In this document: piece after piece, positions 1-7,137 of the stretch
Position numbering within the stretch: the stretch's first letter is position 1
Layout: each line of letters begins with the position of its first letter
From: an uncultured Lachnospiraceae bacterium
GTDB lineage: Bacteria > Bacillota > Clostridia > Lachnospirales > Lachnospiraceae
Assembly: GCA_910585995.1 (NCBI GenBank)
Contig: CAJUGG010000068.1
Span: 1 to 9,459 of the forward strand
Direction: 5' to 3'
DNA: 9,459 nucleotides
Made by a program: the position numbers and the translations under genes
The notes under the pieces: model-generated
Told to the model about the DNA's origin: nothing
The model's input: the letters and a program-made list of their open reading frames with translations, nothing else
The model's database searches: none

Positions 1-59
1 TCGAACCCATGACCTCTCGCGTGTGAGGCGAACGCTCATCCCGGCTGAGCTATGCTTCC
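1..59 (-). tRNA. tRNA-Val (anticodon CAC), 3' part cut off by the window edge
   Basis: Read on the minus strand from 59, the sequence gives a 7-base acceptor 5' strand (GGAAGCA), T8-A9, a D-stem GCTC/GAGC around an AG..GGG loop, an anticodon stem TTCGC/GCGAG with one G-T pair, and a seven-base loop CTCACAC. The anticodon is CAC (positions 25 to 23), which reads the valine codon GUG. A five-base variable region (AGGTC) and the start of the T-arm (ATGGGTTCGA) follow. The rest of the T-arm, the 3' acceptor strand and any encoded CCA lie beyond position 1. Identity rests on the anticodon and the intact D and anticodon arms. Confidence 0.93.
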
Positions 60-68
60 ATGCCAATA

Positions 69-96
69 ATTATAGCACGTCTGTAAAAAAATACAA
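69..96 (-). promoter_or_regulatory. Sigma-A type promoter of the tRNA-Val gene
   Basis: On the minus strand a perfect TATAAT (74 to 69) is preceded, after a 16-base spacer, by TTGTAT (96 to 91), which matches four of six bases of TTGACA. The -10 box ends 9 bases before the first tRNA base, so transcription would start almost at the tRNA 5' end, as is common for tRNA genes. The surrounding 60-130 stretch is AT-rich. Confidence 0.6.
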
Positions 97-134
97 GCAT
101 AAAATAAAAATTTATTCAGAATGTTTCCTGTGCG

Positions 135-163
135 TTTACGAAAAGAAAGATCTGTGATAGACT
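135..163 (+). promoter_or_regulatory. Possible promoter of the lipoprotein/MATE operon
   Basis: TTTACG (135-140), a 17-base spacer and TAGACT (158-163) form a mediocre but correctly spaced sigma-A type promoter. It would start transcription near 170, giving a leader of about 33 bases before the 203 start codon. It is the best candidate in the 143-base gap between the divergent tRNA and this operon. Both hexamers deviate from consensus, so this is tentative. Confidence 0.35.
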
Positions 164-202
164 GTTTGTAAAAGTATTTCAGATATTGGAGGAATTGTCA
201 GG

Positions 203-901
203 ATGGATATAAAAAGATGGATCTGTATGATTTTGATTGGCTGTATGTTTTTGACAGTAGGCTGTCAGAAGGTGGCGGATGAGACCAAAGATCTAGAAGA
301 TGTCAATATCCAGGAGGAAGAAGAGGAGCAGACGGTCGGGGCCTTGACGGAGGTGTCTTATCCTAGGGAATTGACGCAGCAGGAACTTCAGGATATGACG
401 GAATGGATCAGACAAAATGACAACTATGGTTTTTTGCTGTCAGCCTATGAAAGACCACAGGAGATTCTGTGGGATGAAGTATTTTACAATGGTGCGGGCC
501 TTGAGATGACAGCGTTAAGTGAACAAGAGAGACAGAAGTATCTCGAATCCAACAGTCAGGAAGAGATCTATACCGATGTCAACCGGCTTACCAAGGCACA
601 GATAGAAGAATTTGTACTAAAAAAGACGGGAGTCTCTTATGAGGAGATGGAGAAGCCGCTTTCCTGGGTCTGTCTGCCGGAAGAGGAGATCTGTATCATG
701 GAGCATGGAGATACTAACTATATGTATTATACGTGTGTGGGCGGACAACAGACAGACGGAGAACAGTATGTACTTAAGTGTGTGCCAGGAGATGGAGAGG
801 AGGAGCAGTCTTATTATACTCCCTGTGAGCTGACACTTAAAAAAAGTGGAGAAGGCTATCTGTTCTGTGCGAACCGTTTTGTGGAGGGATTTGAACAATG
901 A
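203..901 (+). CDS. Putative lipoprotein of unknown function, coupled to a MATE exporter gene
   Basis: A 232-residue protein. It has a lipoprotein signal peptide: K4 and R5, a hydrophobic stretch from about 6 to 19 and a lipobox-like TVGC ending at Cys21, so the mature chain should be lipid-anchored on the outer face of the membrane. The lipobox is slightly atypical, with Thr at -3 and Leu at -4. A Glu-rich linker follows (roughly residues 28-47, containing a run of five Glu), then a soluble domain with several cysteines in its C-terminal half (C158, C164 region onward). I do not recognise a family. The start is supported by GGAGGA at 188-193, ten bases before the ATG. The stop overlaps the start of the MATE gene (ATGA), so the two are probably co-translated. 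A role in the exporter's function is possible from position alone; nothing in the sequence shows it. Confidence 0.85.
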   Translation: MDIKRWICMILIGCMFLTVGCQKVADETKDLEDVNIQEEEEEQTVGALTEVSYPRELTQQELQDMTEWIRQNDNYGFLLSAYERPQEILWDEVFYNGAGLEMTALSEQERQKYLESNSQEEIYTDVNRLTKAQIEEFVLKKTGVSYEEMEKPLSWVCLPEEEICIMEHGDTNYMYYTCVGGQQTDGEQYVLKCVPGDGEEEQSYYTPCELTLKKSGEGYLFCANRFVEGFEQ

Positions 902-2271
902 CAGAAGACAGACAAAAGATCCTGCTGTTTGAAGAGACTCCGATTCCCAAGGCCGTCCTAAGTATGTCAGTACCCACGATCATCAGTTCTCTTGTGATGG
1001 TGATCTATAACCTGGCGGATACGTATTTTGTGGGGATGGTCAATGATCCGGTGCAGAATGCAGCAGTGGCGCTGGCGGCACCGGTCCTTTTAGCATTTAA
1101 TGCGGTAAACAATCTGTTTGGCATCGGCAGCTCCAGCATGATGAGCCGGGCGCTGGGAAGTAAAGACTATGATACAGTGTACCGCAGTTCTTCGTTTGGT
1201 TTTTATTGTGCATTGTTGAGCGGGGCATTGTTTTCCCTGTTGTATACGATGTTTCGGTCGCCTCTTTTAGTGGTGCTGGGGTCTGATGCAGAGACGGTGG
1301 CTGCCACGGGAGAATATCTGAAGTGGACAGTCACTTTTGGCGCGGTGCCGGCGATTCTCAATGTGGTGATGGCATATCTGGTCCGCGCAGAGGGTTCTTC
1401 GCTGCATGCCAGTATTGGAACGATGAGCGGCTGTTTGTTAAATATTGTGTTAGACCCGATCTTTATCCTGCCCTGGGGACTTCATATGGGTGCTGCCGGA
1501 GCCGGGCTTGCTACTTTTTTGTCAAACTGTGTGGCCTGCCTGTATTTTTTCCTGTTTATTCTGATCAAGAGGGGCAAGACCTATGTGTGTATCCGGCCTT
1601 CGATGGTCCGCCTGAGATGGACAGCTATCGCCAATATCTGCGGCGTCGGCATCCCCGCTTCCATTCAGAATCTGCTCAATGTGACGGGTATGACTGTGCT
1701 GAATAATTTTACCGCTGTCTATGGAGCAGATGCCATGGCTGCTATGGGGATTGCCCAGAAGATCAATATGGTGCCAATGTATGTGGCTATGGGGATTTCT
1801 CAGGGGATTATGCCGCTTGTCAGCTACAATTTTGCCAGCGGAAATACCAGGCGTATGAAACAGACTGTGATGTTCTCGGCTCAGATCTCTCTTTCTTTTT
1901 TGACTTTGGTGACATGTGGTTATTATATGGGATCTGATTTTTTCATCCGGCTCTTTATGGAAAACGACAGTATTGTCGCTTATGGAAGCCGGTTTTTGCA
2001 TGGGCTGTGTCTGGGGCTTCCCTTTTTGTGTATGGATTTTCTGGCGGTGGGCATCTTCCAGGCCTGCGGCATGGGGCGCAAATCACTGATCTTTGCCATC
2101 CTTAGAAAGATTGTACTGGAGATCCCGGCGCTCTATCTATTAAATGCACTGTTTCCGCTCTATGGACTTGCCTTTTCGCAGCTTGCCGCAGAAGTGGTAC
2201 TGGCCGCCGCAGCGGTGGTCGTCCTCCTAGGGCTTTTTAGACAGATGGAACAAAAAACATCCGTATCCTGA
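898..2271 (+). CDS. MATE-family efflux transporter
   Basis: A 457-residue polytopic membrane protein of normal MATE length (about 440-470 aa, 12 helices). These antiporters export cationic drugs or metabolites using Na+ or H+ gradients. The N-terminal TPIPKAVLSMSVPTI segment and the following NLADTYFVG are typical of the family's helix 1, and the second half repeats the pattern (VGIPASIQNLLNVTGMTVLNN, then AAMGIAQKI), as expected of two pseudo-symmetric six-helix bundles. NnlFGIGSSSMMSRALG matches the helix 2-3 region. It looks closest to the MepA/DinF-like MATE groups of Firmicutes. The substrate cannot be read from sequence. GGAGG at about 882-886 precedes the start, and the ATG overlaps the upstream lipoprotein stop by 4 bases. 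No convincing terminator follows the gene. Confidence 0.93.
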   Translation: MTEDRQKILLFEETPIPKAVLSMSVPTIISSLVMVIYNLADTYFVGMVNDPVQNAAVALAAPVLLAFNAVNNLFGIGSSSMMSRALGSKDYDTVYRSSSFGFYCALLSGALFSLLYTMFRSPLLVVLGSDAETVAATGEYLKWTVTFGAVPAILNVVMAYLVRAEGSSLHASIGTMSGCLLNIVLDPIFILPWGLHMGAAGAGLATFLSNCVACLYFFLFILIKRGKTYVCIRPSMVRLRWTAIANICGVGIPASIQNLLNVTGMTVLNNFTAVYGADAMAAMGIAQKINMVPMYVAMGISQGIMPLVSYNFASGNTRRMKQTVMFSAQISLSFLTLVTCGYYMGSDFFIRLFMENDSIVAYGSRFLHGLCLGLPFLCMDFLAVGIFQACGMGRKSLIFAILRKIVLEIPALYLLNALFPLYGLAFSQLAAEVVLAAAAVVVLLGLFRQMEQKTSVS

Positions 2272-2328
2272 GCGGCTTATCACAGACCGGGAGTTGACGA
2301 TATATAAACTAACAGCAGGTGCAAAACT

Positions 2329-2631
2329 AAACAGCAATGGATCGGACAAGCCCCAAGAGGATTTACTGACGCGGTGCGGCAGAAAATGCTCTTAGAGCAG
2401 GGAGCTTGGGAGGGGAGTTGCGGAACTCAAAAACAGCAACGAACCGGACAAGCCCCAAGAGGATTTACTGACGCGGTGCGGCAGAAAATGCTCTTAGAGC
2501 AGGGGGCTTGGGAGGGGAGTTGCGGAACTCAAAAACAGCAACGAACCGGACAAGCCCCAAGAGGATTTTCTGACGCGGTGCGGCAGAAAATGCTCTTAGA
2601 GCAGGGAGCTTGGGAGGGGAGTTGCGGAACT
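2329..2631. repeat. Three tandem copies of a 102-bp repeat
   Basis: Units run 2329-2430, 2431-2532 and 2533-2631. The third is cut three bases short and passes into the next gene's ribosome binding site. From the CGGACAAG motif onward (2343, 2445, 2547) copies differ by single substitutions: 2505 is G where the other units have A, and 2569 is T where the other units have A. The first 14 bases of unit 1 are more diverged (AATGGAT against AACGAAC). Each full unit can fold locally: GCTCT-T-AGAGC, CCCAAG with CTTGGG across about 46 bases, and GTTGC with GCAAC, though the last partner is missing from unit 3. The period is a multiple of three and open in more than one frame, so spurious ORFs cross it on both strands. 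It is an intergenic repeat, not a CRISPR: there are no unique spacers. Confidence 0.95.
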
Positions 2632-2636
2632 TCAAT

Positions 2637-2642
2637 AGGAGA
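2637..2642 (+). promoter_or_regulatory. Ribosome binding site that fixes the start at 2651
   Basis: AGGAGA lies 8 bases before the ATG at 2651. Another ATG at 2647 is 4 bases from this motif and in a different frame, belonging to the ORF that runs out of the repeats. The spacing therefore selects 2651. The motif begins only six bases after the recognisable end of the last repeat unit. Confidence 0.75.
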
Positions 2643-2650
2643 ACAGATGG

Positions 2651-3775
2651 ATGAAGATACAGGGAATCACAACTTATGGTATAGAGACGGAACCTAAGAA
2701 GACGCCCGCGGTCTCTGAAGATGTGCAGGAGCTTTTGGAAAAGGCAGAGAGTACGCCCGCGGCTGCCCAATACGATACTTATGAGGTTTCCCGGTCGGGA
2801 TCGGACGAATATACAGGCATGATCTACGATGCAGCATTTCTCCAGTCTCTGGGATTCCAGATACCTGACGCCCAGCATGTCCGTGTATGGGGAGACCCCA
2901 AGCAGTTAGAAGCGCTGCAAAAAGAATATGTTACACAAAAATCCTTTGAACAAAACAGCGGACAGCAGTGGAAGATCTTCAGCGATCAACTGGAAAAGAG
3001 CGGATTTTATGAAGGGATGTCCATGGAGGAGCGCTCACAGTTTGATCAGAGATTACGCCAGATCACAGCGGCGATGGACAGCTTTTGGCAGTATGAGGAC
3101 CGTTTTGGCGGCGAAAATCAAAACAATATCTATGCACAGGTGATGAATAAAAATGATCTGGGCGCTGTCAGTTACCGGGATTGGTTCTATATGTCCAAAG
3201 AACAGTGGAAAGGGCAGCTTGACCAGGCCAAAAAAGACTTGGAAGATTTCTGTGCGTCCTATCTTTCAGATGAACAAAAGAACGATTTTTCTCATTTGAT
3301 CGATCAGTTTTATGAGCACAGTGAAGAAGTGTTAAAGGACTATCATGCACTGGGAGAAGACCCTGTAAAATCCATGCTGTTTGAGGCCATGCAGCAAAAG
3401 GATTCTCTCGAAGAGCTGGCAGGTGATCTGGAGCGTCTGCTGTCGGACTTTCTGCAGCAGATGGCAGAGCAGGAGGAGCAGAACCTGCGTGCGCCGTCCG
3501 AGGAGAAAAAAGTACAGACCTATCTGGATGCATTAAAAGCATTTTTCACCCAGGTGGCATCTTCCCAGGGCATCTCCACAGCGTTGCTGCCGCAGTCTTC
3601 TGACGACGGACGCGGGATCTTGAAAAAATTGGATCAGGAGATGTGGCGCGAAGAACAGGTGCAGAGGATTCAGACCTACTATGATTCCATCGTAAAGATC
3701 TGTAAAAATGCTCCCAAGAAGAGCGAGACAGACCCTGCACCAAAAGCAGAGCCGACACGTCCTGATGGACTGTGA
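2651..3775 (+). CDS. Hypothetical soluble protein, first gene of the HscC-type chaperone operon
   Basis: A 374-residue protein with no signal peptide and no membrane segment, predicted cytoplasmic. I do not recognise a family. The N-terminal 50 residues are Pro/Glu/Ser/Ala-rich and look disordered (two similar TPAV/TPAA stretches). An ordered region then begins around YTGMIYDAAFLQSLGF. Most of the rest (about 90-345) is charged and probably helical, with aromatic-rich segments (SFWQYEDRFGG, YRDWFYMSKEQW) and a likely coiled-coil stretch around EELAGDLERLLSDFLQQMAEQEEQ. The C-terminal tail is Lys/Pro-rich and probably flexible. It lies 20 bases before the Hsp70 gene, with no terminator between. 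Being first in the operon suggests an adaptor, client or regulator of the Hsp70/J pair, which is inference from context only. The start is set by AGGAGA at 2637-2642. Confidence 0.85.
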   Translation: MKIQGITTYGIETEPKKTPAVSEDVQELLEKAESTPAAAQYDTYEVSRSGSDEYTGMIYDAAFLQSLGFQIPDAQHVRVWGDPKQLEALQKEYVTQKSFEQNSGQQWKIFSDQLEKSGFYEGMSMEERSQFDQRLRQITAAMDSFWQYEDRFGGENQNNIYAQVMNKNDLGAVSYRDWFYMSKEQWKGQLDQAKKDLEDFCASYLSDEQKNDFSHLIDQFYEHSEEVLKDYHALGEDPVKSMLFEAMQQKDSLEELAGDLERLLSDFLQQMAEQEEQNLRAPSEEKKVQTYLDALKAFFTQVASSQGISTALLPQSSDDGRGILKKLDQEMWREEQVQRIQTYYDSIVKICKNAPKKSETDPAPKAEPTRPDGL

Positions 3776-3795
3776 ACAGAGGAGAGACATAGCAT

Positions 3796-5484
3796 ATGGC
3801 GATCATTGGAATTGACTTAGGGACGACGAACAGCCTGGTGTGCGTCTGCCAGGACGACCATGTAAAGCTGGTTCCCAACCCGTTAGGGCAAGTGCTGACT
3901 CCAAGCGTAGTCAGTGTGGAAGAGGACGGAAGCATCGAAGTGGGTGCTGTGGCAAAAGAACGGCTGGTATCTCATCCGGAGGCCACAGCCGCTTCTTTTA
4001 AACGGTATATGGGGACCAGTCAGCAGGTGACACTGAGAGGACAGAGATTCACGCCCCAGGAGCTGTCTTCTTTTGTTCTGCGCCAGCTGAAAAAAGACGC
4101 GGAAGAATATTTAGGGGAAGAAATATCGGAGGCAGTGATCAGCGTTCCGGCTTATTTTAACGACCATCAAAGATATGCCACCAGAGAGGCAGGTGAGCTG
4201 GCAGGACTTCATGTGGAGCGTCTGATCAACGAGCCGTCGGCCGCAGCTCTGGCGGCAAGCCGCATCAGTCAGGAGGAGGAAGGCAGCTATCTGGTCTTTG
4301 ACTTTGGCGGCGGGACACTGGATGTATCGATTGTGGACTATTTTGACAATGTGATCGAGATCATTGCTGTCAGCGGCGACAACCATCTGGGCGGAGATGA
4401 TTTTGATGAAGTGATCGCGCGAAAATTTTGCACAGAACATCAGATGTCTTATGATCAGATGGAGCCGCAGAAAAAAGCCACGCTTTTAAGACTGGCGGAA
4501 AACTGTAAGCGAACGCTCACAAGCCAGAGTGAAGCAGTGCTGACCTGGGAGACAGAAGGATTAGAGAGATCCCTGACGCTTACCAATATTACGCTGGCAG
4601 AGCTGTGCCAGGAGATCTTTGACCGGATGGGACAAGTGATCTCGACTGCTTTAAGAGACAGCGGGCGAACCATCGAGGAAATAGATGAGGTAGTCCTGGT
4701 GGGCGGTTCCTCGAAGATGCCAGTGATTGCTTTTTATTTGCAGACTTATCTGAATAAAAAACCTTGTATGATCGGCTCACCGGATGAAGTCGTGGCGGTG
4801 GGAGCCGGACTCTATGCCGGGATTAAAGAGCGCAGAAAGGAGATCCGGGATCTGGTCCTTACGGATATCTGCCCGTTTACTTTAGGGACGGATATCGTCA
4901 ATTATTCCGATACCAAACGGCCGATTATGTCTCCGATCATCGAGAGAAACAGCATCCTGCCCAGTTCTAAAGTGGGGTATTATACCAATTCTTATGACAA
5001 TCAGACGCATATCTCAGTCGGGATCTATCAGGGAGAAGCCTATTACTGTGAAGAAAATATCAAGCTTGGGGTCATTGAGATGGATATTCTTCCGGTGCCC
5101 AAAGGGAAGACCCAGTTAAAGATCTGTTTTACCTATGATATCAATGGGATCTTAGAAGTGGAAGTGACAGACTACTATCGCAAGAACACTGTCAAAAAGG
5201 TGCTCGCCTGTGAGCAGCTCAGGCTGTCTGAAGAAGAGCTTGAGAGACGTATCGAAGAGCTGAAACGCTACCATCTCACCTCCTCCGGCGGGGTGCGGGC
5301 AAAGCTTGTGCTGGCGAGAGGAGAACGTATGTTCTCGGAGCTGTTAGGAGAGAAGCGCCAGGAAGCGGGCAGGATCTTGCGGTGGCTGCAGGAGCAGATC
5401 GCAGAGAAAAGTGACCAGGAAATAGCCAAAAGTGTCAAAGAAGCCGAAGCCGCCTTTGACCAGTTAGAGGAATCCAAGAGATGA
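3796..5484 (+). CDS. hscC: Short Hsp70 chaperone of the HscC type
   Basis: A 562-residue Hsp70, shorter than DnaK (about 610-640 aa) and close to E. coli HscC (about 556 aa). The ATPase domain spans residues 1 to about 350: phosphate-1 motif IDLGTTNS (6-13), VISVPAYF followed by NDHQR, INEPSAAAL, phosphate-2 motif VFDFGGGTLDVS (167-178), GDNHLGGDDFD, ENCKRTLT (from 235) and the adenosine motif VVLVGGSSKMP (299-309). A DLVLTD linker (352-357) leads to a substrate-binding beta domain (from about 359, IERNSILP, then YDINGILEVEV). The lid is short (about 476-562) and there is no EEVD-like tail. The segments SHPEATAASFKRYMG and ELSSFVLRQLKKDAEEYL closely resemble HscC as I remember it. Hsp70s bind exposed hydrophobic peptides in an ATP cycle stimulated by a J protein, here probably the overlapping next gene. 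No grpE is in view. AGGAG at 3780-3784 precedes the start. Confidence 0.93.
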   Translation: MAIIGIDLGTTNSLVCVCQDDHVKLVPNPLGQVLTPSVVSVEEDGSIEVGAVAKERLVSHPEATAASFKRYMGTSQQVTLRGQRFTPQELSSFVLRQLKKDAEEYLGEEISEAVISVPAYFNDHQRYATREAGELAGLHVERLINEPSAAALAASRISQEEEGSYLVFDFGGGTLDVSIVDYFDNVIEIIAVSGDNHLGGDDFDEVIARKFCTEHQMSYDQMEPQKKATLLRLAENCKRTLTSQSEAVLTWETEGLERSLTLTNITLAELCQEIFDRMGQVISTALRDSGRTIEEIDEVVLVGGSSKMPVIAFYLQTYLNKKPCMIGSPDEVVAVGAGLYAGIKERRKEIRDLVLTDICPFTLGTDIVNYSDTKRPIMSPIIERNSILPSSKVGYYTNSYDNQTHISVGIYQGEAYYCEENIKLGVIEMDILPVPKGKTQLKICFTYDINGILEVEVTDYYRKNTVKKVLACEQLRLSEEELERRIEELKRYHLTSSGGVRAKLVLARGERMFSELLGEKRQEAGRILRWLQEQIAEKSDQEIAKSVKEAEAAFDQLEESKR

Positions 5485-7100
5485 ATATATGGAACATATT
5501 GCAGATTGCACCGACCAAAGATAAAAAAGCCATCCGGCGGGCCTATGCCGCCCAGTCAAAGATCATCCATCCAGAGGAAAAACCGGAAGAATTTCGTATC
5601 CTCTATGAAGCATACCAAAAGGCACTGGAATATACCAAAGAGGCGGGCGATCCGTCTCTTTTCTCTGTGCCAGAAGAATCCCTGCCAGAAGAAGAGGCTG
5701 CCATAGAGGAAACTTCTGAAGCGGATACCGAAGATGCACAAGACGATCCTCTTTTGGACTATTTTGAGAGACAGATCGAAGCGCGCGAGCAGTTGGTACA
5801 GGAGTTTATCAGGCAATGGATGGCATTTGCAAGGGAGAGACGTACGCCAGAACAAAGAGAGTGGTGGGCGCACTATCTGTCAACAGAAGAATTTCAGAGC
5901 ATTAAATGGCATCCGCAGGTGATCAAACTGCTGGTGAGCGAGTTGGAACAGCGTTTTACCTTTGAGAAAAGCTTTAAGATTCTGTTGTGGGAGTCCTATG
6001 ATTTCCCCAAAAAAGAGGCCGAATACGAAGGAGATCTGAAAAAATTATACCAGATCCTACATACTGAGTATGAGATGGAGATCATGTTAGAAGGCCTGCG
6101 CATCAAGCAGGAGCAGAATAAAAAGGCCTGGAGACGGCGTTTTTTGGCAGCAGGGATCTTGCTGCTTTTACTGCTGCCTTTTTGGATCTATCAAAGGCTG
6201 ACGGCTGAACAGCGGTATGCCGTATCTTATCTGAACAGGACCTATCCGATGACTGCATTTTCAGATCCGGAAAAAGGGGAAAAGATTGCCGGAGACAGAG
6301 AGTATCATTTTCAGACGCCGCAGAATCCGGAGATTACGATCACGGTTCGGGTGTCCAAAGATTTTGAGGGAGACTATTGTGCCACAGATAACTATAAGTC
6401 AGAACTTTTGAAATATTATGCACAGATGTATGAGATCCCCTGTGGCGTGGAGGATGAGACGCCGACGCTGTATTATGAAAAGACGCAGGATCTGACACCT
6501 TTTTGCCAAAAAGTGATCCAGATGTTTCAGGAACACAAGGAACTGAAGGTGTTAGAAGAAGTGGGGCTTTGTGCCGAGGATCTGATCTATCCGGAAGTGA
6601 TGATTGGCGGCGGTGTCTATGGGTTTTCTTATCCCGAAGAACAAGTCTATCCGGTGGAGGAACTGGCGGATGAGACAGAAGCCGAAGAACTGTCTCAGAG
6701 ACTGTTTGACAGCTATCTGTTTTATCTGTTTAACTACGAAGCCTGGAATCTGACCGAGGAGCAGTATCTGAACTGGGCGCCTCTGTATGAACAATTGTGC
6801 ATGGATACGGATTTTGACGGCGGCGACTGGATCGAACTGTATATGCATGGAGAGAGGGTGTGCGGTCTGTATCTTCCGCTCTATTCGACATTGGAGGTCA
6901 GTCAGATCGGAGAATTTCAGCAGACTGCCAACGTCACGATGATGACGGTGGGAAATGCCTACCACTATCTGAAGAGCCTGGGAGCGGACATCACGGTAAA
7001 TGAAGACGGCAGCGGATTTCATGTAAAACGCGGTGGACAGATCGATATTTATGGAAAAGGAGCGGGAGTAAGTATCAAAATATCTCAGTTAAAAGTCTGA
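5481..7100 (+). CDS. Membrane-anchored J-domain co-chaperone with HPE motif, DjlB/DjlC-like
   Basis: A 539-residue protein starting inside the Hsp70 stop (ATGA overlap; AGAGGAA at 5466-5472). Residues 1 to about 55 form a compact J domain: WNILQIAPTKDKKAIRRAYAA (helices I-II), then HPE at 30-32 where classical J proteins have HPD, then EEFRILYEAYQKAL (helix III). HPE followed by x-x-P-E-x-F is, to my knowledge, usual among co-chaperones of HscC-type Hsp70s. An acidic linker (about 60-90) follows, then a Trp-rich helical region (about 91-215; WW at 128-129, W170) like that of DjlB/DjlC relatives. One transmembrane helix lies at about 221-237, preceded by R218-R220, so the N-terminus should be cytoplasmic. 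The C-terminal 300 residues would be extracytoplasmic, with repeated acidic and aromatic stretches I cannot assign. It would bring the Hsp70 to the membrane. The J-domain and topology calls are firm; the family link is good. Confidence 0.87.
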   Translation: MNIWNILQIAPTKDKKAIRRAYAAQSKIIHPEEKPEEFRILYEAYQKALEYTKEAGDPSLFSVPEESLPEEEAAIEETSEADTEDAQDDPLLDYFERQIEAREQLVQEFIRQWMAFARERRTPEQREWWAHYLSTEEFQSIKWHPQVIKLLVSELEQRFTFEKSFKILLWESYDFPKKEAEYEGDLKKLYQILHTEYEMEIMLEGLRIKQEQNKKAWRRRFLAAGILLLLLLPFWIYQRLTAEQRYAVSYLNRTYPMTAFSDPEKGEKIAGDREYHFQTPQNPEITITVRVSKDFEGDYCATDNYKSELLKYYAQMYEIPCGVEDETPTLYYEKTQDLTPFCQKVIQMFQEHKELKVLEEVGLCAEDLIYPEVMIGGGVYGFSYPEEQVYPVEELADETEAEELSQRLFDSYLFYLFNYEAWNLTEEQYLNWAPLYEQLCMDTDFDGGDWIELYMHGERVCGLYLPLYSTLEVSQIGEFQQTANVTMMTVGNAYHYLKSLGADITVNEDGSGFHVKRGGQIDIYGKGAGVSIKISQLKV

Positions 7101-7103
7101 TTT

Positions 7104-7135
7104 TGAAGTCTTTTGCCTTTTTGTCTCGTTATAAT
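7104..7135 (+). promoter_or_regulatory. Promoter region of the ECF sigma operon
   Basis: Two readings overlap. One is an ECF-type promoter: TGAAGT (7104-7109), 17 bases, then CGTT (7127-7130), the same geometry as the element before 8791 and similar to the TGAAAC/CGT(A/C) promoters of Bacillus ECF sigmas. The other is a perfect sigma-A TATAAT (7130-7135) without a good -35 at 16-18 bases; TTGAAG is 21 bases away. Either would start transcription at about 7137-7143, essentially on the annotated start codon. Autoregulation is inferred from the match with the other promoter. Confidence 0.45.
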
Positions 7136-7137
7136 AG

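Larger units (their letters stand above)
2272..2650. other. 379-base gap between the MATE gene and the chaperone operon
   Basis: Apart from the repeat array, this gap holds only about 57 bases after the MATE stop and 19 bases before the next start codon. The left part has TTGACG (2294-2299) and TATAAA (2303-2308), but they are too close together to form a -35/-10 pair, and I find no properly spaced promoter. No intrinsic terminator is visible after the MATE gene. The chaperone operon is therefore transcribed either by read-through, from a weak promoter left of the array, or from a promoter inside the repeats. Confidence 0.6.

Noticed and set aside
1522..2001. 159-codon minus-strand ORF inside the MATE gene
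   Set aside because: Antisense shadow of a clearly recognisable transporter, with His/Ser-rich composition and no start signals.
2329..2631. CRISPR array
   Set aside because: Units are directly abutting 102-bp copies with no short repeat/unique spacer pattern and no cas genes.
2374..2697. 107-codon + strand ORF across the repeats
   Set aside because: It starts at a GTG inside repeat unit 1 without a Shine-Dalgarno. Its length comes from the 102-bp period being a multiple of three, and its end overlaps the well-supported 2651 gene in another frame.
2465..2878. 137-codon minus-strand ORF through the repeats and into the 2651 gene
   Set aside because: It is the antisense reading of the repeat units and of a real coding start, with no ribosome binding site.
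6552..7022. 156-codon minus-strand ORF inside the J-protein gene
   Set aside because: Antisense shadow; the + frame is continuous from a supported start to its stop and no reverse ribosome binding site is seen.
7091..7130. Terminator after the J-protein gene
   Set aside because: AAAAGTCTGATTTTGAAGTCTTTT looks symmetrical but is a mirror repeat, not an inverted repeat, so it cannot form a stem.
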